From positions 31,044,832-31,108,831 of the forward strand of contig NC_135549.1 in the NCBI RefSeq assembly GCF_964340395.1: a stretch of 64,000 bases of DNA. Direction: 5' to 3'. Shown one piece after another: positions 54,434 through 64,000 of this stretch (the stretch's first letter is position 1; each line of letters begins with the position of its first letter). The notes below the pieces were generated by a model. That model was not told the DNA's origin, did no database searches, and worked only from the letters and a program-made list of their open reading frames with translations. This DNA comes from Glandiceps talaboti (Eukaryota; Hemichordata; Enteropneusta; Spengelidae). The translations under genes and the position numbers were made by a program.

Positions 54434-54866
54434 TGAATCGCACGGTAATCACCATAGATTAAAATTCTAGTCAAGAGATGGACTGTTGGCTTTTTTGGAG
54501 AGGTTTTCGCTATTTTTAGGTAAAATTAAAAGGTAAACAAATCACGTACACGTATCGATCAGCGAAATAAACGTTGCTAACCGATCGTGCACAAGTAATA
54601 TCCAGCGACCGACTTGAGTGACATTCTTGATGCAAGTTTCACAAATTTTAGTACCATTGAGTTCTAAAACAAGCAAATGCTTGAATGTTGTCTTTTAAAA
54701 ATGAATACTTTACCTTGCTAGTTATAGTCCAAACTTTTTCAGATCGATCACGTCGTCTGCAGCCTTCTTGTTTTACATTGCTGACCTGCTGAGCTGACCT
54801 ACTGGCCTCGTTCTCGGTTCGCGATGACATCATTTTTCGAACAGCGCCCTCTTTATGAAATCGGTG
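54434..54866 (-). repeat. Right 433-bp terminal inverted repeat
   Basis: Reverse complement of 47879-48311 with one mismatch, at 54717. In the minus direction it has AAG|GTAAAG with the exon side ending at 54714, the counterpart of the left donor at 48031. Each gene of the element may therefore take its promoter and first exon from its own repeat. Confidence 0.95.
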
Positions 54867-54881
54867 TATTGTTTTCGTGTC

Positions 54882-54915
54882 TATAAAATCGAAAGTTTGA
54901 CCAGAATAGTTATCA
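54882..54915 (+). promoter_or_regulatory. TATA box and initiator of the small gene
   Basis: TATAAAA at 54882-54888. TCATTCT, a match to the YYANWYY initiator, has its A at 54915, 33 bases from the first T of the TATA box. This predicts a 63-base 5' UTR before the ATG at 54978. The transposon ends only 15 bp upstream of the TATA box, so the core promoter survives while everything further up has been moved 7 kb away. Confidence 0.55.
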
Positions 54916-54977
54916 TTCTGCCAAGAGAGTTACAACTTGACTGTTCTCCTTGCAAACTATCAACATCAAAATCAACC

Positions 54978-55649
54978 ATGTATGCTGTACCTCAGTACTC
55001 TCATGTTCAAGTTCACCATGGTGCCACGTCTGTCGATGACATCAACATGCAAGTCGTCTTTGCCACGACTGATCTGCCTCCCTTCTTGTCTCCAAGCAAC
55101 GTCACGTCATCAGAACCTGTGTCCAGATCAGAACTTAATTACATCTTGGATGAACTTGGTTTTTCAGGTGCCTTATACTTACACTCTTAAAAGGGAATTA
55201 TTCCAAACTATTCAACAACTCTAGTACGAACGTGACACAAAATTGGAATAAACATCTTCAAATTTATCCAGTATTTCTCTATCTCCGAAATGATATAACA
55301 TTTTTTAAAGTTACCTGATTGGCAGTCAAGTATATACAATTCATTCACGTCCTTTTCTATTACTTGATTTCGGCACAATATATTAACAAGTATCTCCACA
55401 CCGTTTTAAGTGTTATCTGTTTATTAATATCGTGTTTTCGATTCATATTATCTTTTTACAGATACTACAGATAACCAGTCATTTTATACACCGTCCCATA
55501 GCGATGACGTCATTCCCACACTGTCCCCACCAATGGTTATCCACGAAGATGAAGAACTCTCTATAGCTGATTGGTCAATTCCTGTTATCTTTTCAATATA
55601 CATGATTATTTGGCTGTTGTTATGGGCGTGGTCTGGTGGGGTGGGGTGA
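54978..55649 (+). CDS. Small two-exon gene, tail-anchored membrane protein, unknown family
   Basis: Exon 1 is 54978-55167 and exon 2 is 55462-55649; the intron (55168-55461, 294 bp) runs gtgcct to tctttttacag and splits a GAT codon after its first base. The 125-residue product begins MYAVPQYSHVQ and has a polar, Ser/Thr/Asp-rich body (residues 1-102). A single hydrophobic segment at about 103-120 (PVIFSIYMIIWLLLWAW) is followed by SGGVG and stop. There is no N-terminal signal, so a tail-anchored protein with its body in the cytosol is my inference. The ATG has A at -3 (accATG). TATA, initiator and an AATAAA 88 bases after the stop complete the gene. Two decayed relatives (38406-38640 and 41566-40783) share TTDLP..SPS, ELGF at the splice site and P.LSP.M, which supports real exons. 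An upstream in-frame start at 54855 would lie inside the transposon end and is not chosen. I recognise no known domain. Confidence 0.65.
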
Positions 55650-55737
55650 GGGGGGGGGGGTTATGCAAGGATAGACTACACACTAGGCTCTGGTAGTAGT
55701 TATGGGCTCATAAAAGTATACATTTAAACACCAGATT

Positions 55738-55743
55738 AATAAA
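55738..55743 (+). terminator. Poly(A) signal of the small gene
   Basis: AATAAA 88 bases downstream of the stop codon at 55649, after a G-rich stretch (run of G at about 55649-55660). Confidence 0.6.
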
Positions 55744-56731
55744 ACCTGTATTTTTATTTACAATCACTGATTCTACTTATTGGTAATTACAACAAAGTTA
55801 ATGAATGCTATAATATGCTGATTCACCTTGTCAGCGGTGAGTACCAACAATTCCAATATTAACAACTATCTCAGTGTATTACTGCAGCTAGTTATTTAAA
55901 AAGTCGTGTGGAAAAAATTTCAAGTTTATCTACGAAAAATACATCCAATTATATCATTTAAAAAGATTGAGATTCAGCCTCTGCTAGTCAACACAGAGTG
56001 CTTTGTTCATATATTCAGCACATTTATGTAAGCAATGCATACAACAAATAAAAATACTTGAAATTTGTCTGAACTTTAGAAAATGTAGACAATTATAAAA
56101 CATCTACTTCAAATATCTCATTTATACAAAGGCGTCATTAATTAATAAGAAATTTGTAAATGTTCTATGCTGATTAGACGGTAGCAATTGCCACTCAAAA
56201 TGTTTGTGATTATTAAAATCAATCATATTTCCAACAAGCGACCTATCGGTCAGAATAGCTCCGCTGTTTTTTTTTTTTTATTTAATTTTTTATTTTGGTG
56301 ACATGTAGAAGTGGTTCAGGTCTTCAGCTCTTCACTATGCAGTTTTGTTTTAGCGATGCAATAAAGTGGTTAGTGGTTTCATATGTCTCACTATAAAACA
56401 CATTTTACACAAAAGTTGGTAATGTATTGTACTTTTATACCATAGTCACCATTTTATGACAAAAATCTACTGTTATGAAAAATTGCACAAAATCTCAGAA
56501 AAAAATGACTGGGAAATGCACACAAGAAAAAGAAAAAAAGAGGATTTTGAGGTTGGCTATAAATAATTCCAGTGTCTTACAGCTGTAACCCTGGAAAATT
56601 TTAATGATGAATGAAATAAACTAGGGATCTAAAATAATTTTGAGGCAATTTGAATTTCAATTTTCTAACAAATTTACAAAGTCAACAAAATTCAACTTGT
56701 ACTAGTTGTGGTAGATATATATATGGAAGAA
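55744..56731. other. Intergenic DNA, no gene recognised
   Basis: AT-rich, with poly(T) near 56268-56280. gaatagctccgctg at about 56252 resembles half of the hairpin tail of the repeat at 58536-58569 and may be a truncated relic of the same repeat family. Confidence 0.4.
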
Positions 56732-57273
56732 ATGTATTAATCGCCATCTTAGTTTCCGTACGGCGACAATCTCAAGTACCCGGAAGAGAGTCATTCTCAG
56801 CCATACGTTACAGTGGTAACACTCGTTCATGTTCGGTTACCTTTCACAAAGAAAACACAACGAAATGGTTGAAATGATCTTTTTTTTAATTTCTTTTCAT
56901 CACAACAACAAAATCTGCGTGATCAAAAGTGTTGTAAACTAAACCAGAAAGAATTATCGGACTGGCTAAACTTCCCGATGAACTGGAGTAAGGTCCTACT
57001 ACTTCCAAGTAAGCCTCGATAGTACTATAGTACGTGAGAAAATCGTCTCAAACTAGCGATACAACTTTCAAAATATAACTTGACATGTCTTCATTTGTTA
57101 GAGTTATACAATTCAAGACGGGTTTTCACTCGAAAACAACAATTCTGTGAATAATGACACTCTGAACGCAGCGATTTCTCGGACGATGTTACCACTGTAA
57201 CGTATGGCTGACAACGACTTGCTTCCGGGTTAGTCCCTCGTGCATACGGGTGGATTGTCGGCGATTAATACAT
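56732..57273. mobile_element. 542-bp foldback element with ~95-bp inverted ends
   Basis: The left end atgtattaatcgcc (56732) and the right end ggcgattaatacat (57260-57273) are complementary. Inward, acccggaag and then cagccatacgttacagtgg (to about 56823) pair with the matching stretch from about 57188. Arms are about 95 bp with scattered mismatches; the middle (~350 bp) has no coding potential. This fits a non-autonomous DNA transposon. A TTAA lies inside the shared end block on both sides, so a TTAA target site is possible but unproven. Confidence 0.6.
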
Positions 57274-58185
57274 ACATCGTCTGATATTTTAATTCACAGT
57301 GTTTCTTGTGACCGGCGCCTGTCAGCAGACTCTGCCATTTTTTTCATCATTCCATTGTATTTAAACCTTGTACTTGACATTTCGCAATATTTATAATTCT
57401 CAGCAAAATACCTCAACATGCCTCACTTCGCTCGTACTCAAAGCAGCCCCGCGCGGTATGATCACTGACACTGATGACATGATGAGAGAGAACCTTTTCG
57501 GATTTACATGTAAAACGGGGAAAGATACGCAAAACATAATGCAAAGTCTGAAGCCAAATTAAAGTTGTAATTATTTTAATTATTTTTACTTGCCAAATAT
57601 TTGCATTTTGGAAAGGCAAGACACGTTCATGTCGTTTAACTTTACATGTGAACTGTCGGCCATAACTTCAACCGCATGCCTGGCATGCCCTTCCTTACGC
57701 AAGTTGTCTGAATTCTGGTTCACTGTCATTCCAAATTGCACGACAATATAGAATTAACCACAAGTTACATGTTATCTGAAAACATCACACTTTTATAGTG
57801 GGTCTGAAGTGTGATTTTAGTGAGTACCAAGAACGTCCTGTGTTGATACTCAAGATACTTGCTGTGGAAAATCGCTCGGTCAAATGAGGTCACCTTCAGC
57901 TTCTGGTCGAATCAGGATAGAGTATGCAAATGAGGATGTTGCGGACTGGCTGATTATGTAGAAAGGTGCAGAATTGGATTTGAAGTTTACAACCCTGTTT
58001 CGAACAAACGCTTGTCATTTGGGCGCCCAATGCGTAGAATTATGACTATAGCACATATTACATTGCTTGTTTGACGTCAATAGTGTCTTTTGAAAAGTGG
58101 CAGTTTACTTAAAGTCTCGTCGACTGATTTCCAATATGGCGTCGGTCATTATTCTCATTAACATATTCATTTTTTTTTCAAATTA
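57274..58185. other. Intergenic DNA, no gene recognised
   Basis: Only short chance frames (for example 57368-57562 plus) without splice or domain signals. No repeat structure noticed. Confidence 0.4.
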
Positions 58186-58569
58186 CAAAAAAAAAATCAT
58201 AAAAAATAAAAATGAGGATGTGCTGACTTGAAATTAACAAATCTAAGTAAGCTACCCCCTGCGCATCAACACGCCAGATATCAAAGCAATCTAATAAGAG
58301 GTTTTCAAGGAGTTGATGAAAATGACATTTTATGAAAAAAAATCATAAAAAAATGAAAATGGCACAGATCAACTTGGCATGAACAAATCTGAATAGCCTC
58401 CCCCCAGGGAACATGCACACCAAATATCGAAGAATTCCGACTGTCACTTCCGGAGTAGATAGTAAAAATATAAAAGTTTGACGGACACCTATGATTCACT
58501 CTACTCTCTATACCTCAATACCCACCTATACCTAAAGCTACGCTTTCAGCTTTCGCTGACAGCGGAGCT
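58186..58569 (+). repeat. Dispersed element: 146-bp tandem units with hairpin tail
   Basis: Two diverged units share aatcataaaaaa (58195 and 58341, 146 bp apart), then gaacaaatct-like text, a run of C (taccccct and tcccccca), and atatc near their end. The right end is a strong hairpin at 58536-58569 (arms agctacgctttcagc and gctgacagcggagct, loop tttc) followed by aataaaa. Such a 3' hairpin ending in gcggagctaa is, from memory, common at the ends of RTE-like or SINE-like repeats in marine invertebrates. No coding sequence. Confidence 0.55.
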
Positions 58570-58856
58570 AATAAAATATCATGAAATTGGAGTCTACACT
58601 GTGTGCCATGTGGACTCTTTGGCCGAGATCTGGTAGTGATGGGTCAAAGGTCATGTATATATTTTTAGTGTCAAAGGTCATACATGTACATGCTACTGAA
58701 TGGGTATACCTTGACATATTTTTGGTTCAAATTTTTACATTACATAATGTTATTTATCTTTAACAACCCATTGCATTGTTTAAATGTTTACAACGTGTTT
58801 CATTATATCATAAAGCAACTGATATGAAATCAAATTTTGATGTAAAGAAGTGAATG
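58570..58856. other. Spacer with duplicated TCAAAGGTCA
   Basis: TCAAAGGTCA occurs at 58644-58653 and 58671-58680. It contains the AGGTCA nuclear-receptor half-site, but with no gene nearby a role is doubtful. Confidence 0.35.
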
Positions 58857-60957
58857 CACAATGGAATACAATGCATGTATACTGTGATACATTGAATGCA
58901 CAACGAAACGTAATGCATGCATGTGATACAATACATGTACAATGAGAAAAAGAAGTGTGTACAATGAAATACAATGCATGTACAATGTGACACAATGCAT
59001 GCCAAATGAGATACAATGAATGCACAATGCAATGCAATGCATGTATATATTGCTACAATACATGTACAATGACATACAATGCATGTACAATGAGACAATG
59101 TGTACAATATGAAATGCAATACATGTATGATGCAATACAGTACATTTGCTGATACAATGCATGTACAATGACATATAATGTGTGCACAATGTGATGCCAT
59201 ACATGTGCAATAAAATGCAATGCATGTTCAATGAGATACAATGAATGTACAATGAGCTAGAAACATGTACAATGAAATACATTGCATGTACAATGAGATA
59301 CAATGCATATGCAATGAGCTAGAAACACATACAATGAAATACATTGGATGTGCAATGAGATGAAAAGCATGTACCATGATATACACTACGCTGAATGCAC
59401 ATGTAAATACAATGCATATCCAATGAATGTACAGTGAGATACAATGAATGTACAGTGAGATACAATGAATGTACAGTGAGATACAATGAATGTACAGTGA
59501 GATGCAATGAATGTACAGTGAGATATAATGCATGTACAATGTGATACAATGAATGTACAGTGAGATACAATGATTGTACAGTGAGATACAATGAATATAC
59601 AGTGAGATACAATGAATGTACAGCGAGATATAATGCATGTACAATGTGATACAATGAATGTACAGTGAGATACAATGATTGTACAGTGAGATACAATGAA
59701 TGTACAGTGAGATACAATGAATGTACAGTGAGATATAATGCATGTACAATGTGATACAATGAATGTACAGTGAGATACAATGATTGTACAGTGAGATATA
59801 ATGAATATACAGTGAGATACAATGAATGTACAGTGAGATACAATGAATGTACAGTGAGATACAATGAATGTACAGTGAGATACAATGAATGTACAGTGAG
59901 ATATAATGCATGTACAGTGAGATACAATGAATGTACAGTGAGATACAATGAATGTACAGTGAGATACAATGAATGTACAGTGAGATACAATGAATGTACA
60001 GTGAGATATAATGAATATACAGTGAGATATAATGTATGAAATGAGATACAATGAATGTACAGTGAAATACAATGTATGAAATGAGATGCAATGAATGTAG
60101 TGAGATGCAATGAATGTACAGTGAGATATAATGCATGTACAATGTGATACAATGTATGAAATGAGATACAACGAATGTACAGTGAGATACAATGAATGTA
60201 CAGTGAGATATAATGCATGTACAATGTGATACAATGAATGTACAGTGAGATACAATGAATGTACAGTGAGATATAATGAATATACAGTGAGATACAATGA
60301 ATGTACAGTGAGATACAATGAATGTACAGTGAGATATAATGCATGTACAATGTGATACAATGAATGTACAGTGAGATACAATGAATGTACAGTGAGATAT
60401 AATGCATGTACAATGAGATACAATGAATGTACAATGTGATACAATGAATGTACAGTGAGATATAATGTATGAAATGAGATACAATGAATGTACAGTGAAA
60501 TACAATGTATGAAATGAGATACAATGAATGTAGTGAGATGCAATGAATGTACAGTGAGATATAATGCATGTACAATGTGATACAATGTATGAAATGAGAT
60601 ACAACGAATGTACAGTGAGATACAATGAATGTACAGTGAGATATAATGCATGTACAATGTGATACAATGAATGTACAGTGAGATATAATGCATGTACAAT
60701 GTGATACAATGAATGTACAGTGAGATATAATGCATGTACAATGTAATACAATGTATGAAATGAGATACAATGAATGTACAGTGAGCTAGAAACACATACC
60801 AATGAAATACATTGCATGTACATTGAGATACATTACATGCACAATAAGATATGGTGCATATACAATGTGATACAATGAATGTACAATGACATACAATATG
60901 TGTACAATGAGCTAGAAACACATACAATGAGATACATTACATGCACATGAGATACCA
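58857..60957. repeat. 21-bp minisatellite array
   Basis: Units such as gagatacaatgaatgtacagt repeat every 21 bp with variants (gaatg or gcatg, acagtg or acaatg, gagata or gtgata). The first 500 bp are more diverged. A larger duplication is visible: the rare gatacaacgaatg recurs 433 bp apart (acgaatg at 60171 and 60604) within matching contexts, including the shorter unit gatgcaatgaatgtagtga. Because 21 is a multiple of three, frames without a stop stay open for over 500 codons on the minus strand; these are not genes. Confidence 0.95.
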
Positions 60958-60972
60958 GATTTAAACTGAATG

Positions 60973-61700
60973 CCTCCCGTAAGGGAATCACTAATTATGC
61001 AAATAACTCATTAAACTAAAAAAACTTTGTTTTTTGGACAAGCGTGCTTTCTTAGGTTAATGTATGTAAGAGTGTATGATACTACTTAATGCAGTCTTAA
61101 GATATAGCCTAATTACCAAAAATCATTAATTATGCAAATTATTCATTAACACTGTAAGGTACATCAACTAACTTTATAGGACATACACAATTTGTTATGG
61201 TTAATGTATGTACTGAATTGTATTGAAATTGAATCATGCAGTCGTAAGATATAGCCTAATTACCAAGAATCATTAATTATGCAAATTATTCATTAACACT
61301 GCAAGGTACACCAACAAACTTTTTAGGACATATGCGATTGTTATGGTTAATGTGTGTACTGAATTATATTGGAATTGAAGTATGTATTCTTAAGATATAG
61401 CCTAATTACCAAAAATAATAAATTATGCAAATTATTCATTAACGCTGTAAGATACATCAAAGAATTTTATAGGACAAATGTATGTTGTTATGTTTAACGA
61501 ATATACTAAATTATATTGAAATTGAAGTATGCAGTCTTAAGATATTGCGTAATTAGTTGATTTCATTAATATGCAAATTTCTCTAATTAAACATTAACAG
61601 ATCTGGCTCAAAACCTAATCAGGTCTAGCTATTACCCTAAAGATTATATATCCCAAATTTCATTACAATTCATTACAGTCGATTTTTAGAAAATGATGAC

Positions 61701-61739
<39 letters not shown>

Positions 61740-61778
61740 TTCCCCTTTTAATACCTCCCGTACCCTTACAGGAGGTAA
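60973..61778 (+). mobile_element. Element with ~146-bp internal tandem units, inside the minisatellite
   Basis: Foreign DNA splits the minisatellite. It opens with cctcccgtaaggga and closes with the hairpin tacctcccgtacccttacag plus gaggta. Between them, a unit of about 146 bp (taattatgcaaat at 60992, 61127, 61274 and about 61420 and 61566, with cagtcttaagatatagcc) is repeated four to five times. An (ACAG)n tract lies near its right end. No coding sequence. It is probably a non-autonomous repeat; the class is unknown and no target duplication is recognisable in the repetitive flanks. Confidence 0.65.
61701..61739 (+). repeat. (ACAG)n microsatellite
   Basis: Nine to ten perfect ACAG units within the right part of the element at 60973-61778. 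Confidence 0.95.
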
Positions 61779-61785
61779 AAATGAA

Positions 61786-64000
61786 TGAACAATGTGATAC
61801 AATACATGTACGATGTGACACAATACATTGCAATAAGATGCAGTGCATGTACAATGAGAGAGAAACGTACACTGAAATACAATGCAGATACAAGGTATGT
61901 ACAATGTGATACAATGTGTGTATATGAGATATACAATGTGGTGTTTAAAATAACAATGTATTTCGAATGTGATAGATTGCATGTATAATGAAAAACAACA
62001 TCTGCTTAATGAGATACAATGCGAGTAAAATGGGATACAAATTGGACAATGGGAGACAATCTACAATGAGATACAATGCATGGACAATGACGATAGAATG
62101 TATGTGGACTAAGATACTGTACATGAAGAATGAGATACAATTTGTACAAAGAGATACAATATATGTGTACAATATGAATGCATGTATACCGTACATTGCA
62201 AGACATCGTGTGTACAATGAGATTCAATGCATGTATAATATGCATATACAAATGACATTCAATGCACATACAATGTGACACAATGTGTTTACAATGAGAT
62301 ACAATGCACATACAATGTGATACAATGTGTGTACAATGTGATACAATGGGTTTACAATGAGATACAATTCACGTACAATATGACACAATGTGTGTACAAT
62401 GAGATACAATACATGTACAATATGACACAATGTGTTTACAATGAGATACAATGCATGTACAATGTGACACAATGGGTTTACAATGAGATACAATGCATGT
62501 ACAATGTGACACAATGGGTTTACAATGAGATACAATACATGTACAATGTGATACAATGTGTTTACAATGAGATACAATGCACATACAATGTGATACAATG
62601 TGTGTACAATGTGATACAATGGGTTTACAATGAGATACAATTCACGTACAATATGACACAATGTGTGTACAATGAGATACAATGCATGTACAATGTGACA
62701 CAATGGGTTTACAATGAGATACAATACATGTACAATGTGACACAATGTGTTTACAATGAGATACAATACATGTACAATATGATACAATGTGTGTACAATT
62801 AGATACAATGCATGTACAATATGACACAATGTATGTACAATGAGATACAATGCATGTACAATGTGACACAATGGGTTTACAATTAGATACAATACATGTA
62901 CAATATGACACAATGTGTGTACAATGAGATACAATGCATGTACAATGTGACACAATGGGTTTACAATGAGATACAATACATGTACAATGTGACACAATGT
63001 GTTTACAATGAGATACAATACATGTACAATATGATACAATGTGTGTACAATGACATACAATGCACGTACAATGTGATACAATGTGTGTACATTGTACAAT
63101 GAGATACAATGCATGTACAATATGACACAATGTGTGTACAATGAGATACAATGCATGTACAATATGACACAATGTGTGTACAATGAGATACAATGCATGT
63201 ACAATATGACACAATGTGTGTACAATGAGATACAATACATGTACAATGTGACACAATGGGTTTACAATGAGATACAATACATGTACAATGTGACACAATG
63301 TGTTTACAATGAGATACAATACATGTACAATGTGATACAATGTGTTTACAATGACATACAATGCACGTACAATGTGATACAATGTGTGTACATTGTACAA
63401 TGAGATACAATGCATGTACAATGTGATACAATGTGTTTACAATGAGATACAATGCACGTACAATGTGATACAATGTGTGTACATTGTACAATGAGATACA
63501 ATGCATGTACAATGTGATACAATGTGTTTACAATGAGATACAATACATGTACAATGTGATACAATGTGTGTACATTGTACAATGAGATACAATGCATGTA
63601 CAATGTGATACAATGTGTTTACAATGAGATACAATGCACGTACAATGTGATACAATGGGTTTACAATGAGATACAATGGGTTTACAATGTGACACAATGT
63701 GTTTACAATGAGATACAATACATGTACAATGTGACACAATGGGTTTAAAATGAGATACAATACATGTACAAAGTGACCTAATGTGTTTACAATGAGATAC
63801 AATACATGTACAATGTGATACAATGTGTTTACAATGAGATACATGTACAATGTGATACAATGGGTTTAAAATGAGATACAATACATGTACAATGTGACCT
63901 AATGTGTTTACAATGAGATACAATACATGTACAATGTGACACAATGTGTTTACAATGAGATACAATACATGTACAATGTGACACAATGTGTTTACAATGA
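61786..64000. repeat. 21-bp minisatellite, 42-bp double unit, runs off the window
   Basis: It continues the 21-bp periodicity of 58857-60957 with different variants. From about 62270 on the repeat unit is 42 bp, alternating tacaatgtgacacaatgtg-tt and tacaatgagatacaatacatg. tgtacattgtaca junctions (for example about 63089, 63389, 63479 and 63569) are palindromic. The first 480 bp are degenerate. Open frames on both strands follow from the 21-bp period and are not genes. Confidence 0.95.

Larger units (their letters stand above)
47879..54866. mobile_element. ISL2EU/Harbinger-like DNA transposon, complete, 6988 bp
   Basis: The element begins caccgatttcataaagaggg and ends with its complement. 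Its 433-bp inverted repeats match at 432 positions. TA lies directly outside each end (47877-47878 and 54867-54868), consistent with a 2-bp TA target duplication. AT one base further in is equally possible, because the shared block extends to atacacc. Inside are a plus-strand THAP-DDE transposase gene (48798-50417) and, convergent to it, a spliced YqaJ-family gene (53912-51344, frameshifted). That pair of genes is, from memory, the mark of the ISL2EU group of the PIF/Harbinger-related transposons. The near-identical arms mean a recent insertion. It lies 15 bp from the TATA box of the gene at 54978. Confidence 0.88.

Noticed and set aside
60171-60604. 433-bp spacing equal to the 433-bp transposon repeats
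   Set aside because: The sequences are unrelated; the equal length is coincidence.
59228-60927. Open frames of 480-530 codons on the minus strand
   Set aside because: They lie wholly in the 21-bp minisatellite; because the period is a multiple of three, any stop-free unit stays open. The translations are heptad copies with no start context, splice signal or domain.
62224-63986. Open frames up to 340 codons in the 42-bp array
   Set aside because: Same artefact: 42 is a multiple of three. Several overlapping frames on both strands are open at once.

Overview
The window looks like nuclear DNA of an animal, most likely a marine invertebrate; phylum cannot be told from sequence alone. Reasons: AT-rich DNA, GT-AG introns with TATA/Inr and AATAAA signals, an ISL2EU/Harbinger-like THAP transposon with a YqaJ partner gene, hairpin-tailed tandem-unit repeats, and very large satellite arrays. 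There is nothing bacterial or viral.

Layout. 1-38398 is one uninterrupted satellite array of about 315 copies of a ~122-bp monomer, arranged in nested higher-order blocks. It stops three bases before a TATA box (38399), behind which lies a decayed first exon of a small gene family (to 38640). A second decayed copy of the same gene lies inverted at 41566-40783 (two exons, minus strand). It too has a TATA box, and upstream of that, in inverted orientation, more satellite (41571-42232). That satellite holds a 138-bp DNA-transposon insertion with a visible target duplication. 42.2-47.9 kb is repeat-rich intergenic DNA: a LINE-like fragment, nested foldbacks, AT microsatellites, diverged duplications.

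47879-54866 is a complete, young ISL2EU-like transposon: 433-bp terminal inverted repeats differing at one base and TA at both ends. It has an intact THAP-DDE transposase (plus strand) and, convergent to it, a spliced SAP/SWIM/YqaJ-nuclease gene broken by a 17-bp tandem duplication. The element sits 15 bp upstream of the TATA box of the one intact member of the gene family. That member is a two-exon gene (54978-55649) for a 125-residue protein with a C-terminal membrane segment, complete with TATA, initiator, splice sites and poly(A) signal.

55.7-58.8 kb is intergenic DNA with a 542-bp foldback and a 146-bp tandem repeat ending in a hairpin. 58.86-64.0 kb is a 21-bp minisatellite, later in 42-bp double units, split at 60973-61778 by an inserted element that also has a ~146-bp internal period.

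Main points: (1) an unrecognised small gene family, one intact and two decayed members; (2) a giant satellite joined to the core promoter of two of its members; (3) a recent transposon placed between a CACGTG box and the TATA box of the third; (4) long open frames in the minisatellites are artefacts of a 21-bp period.
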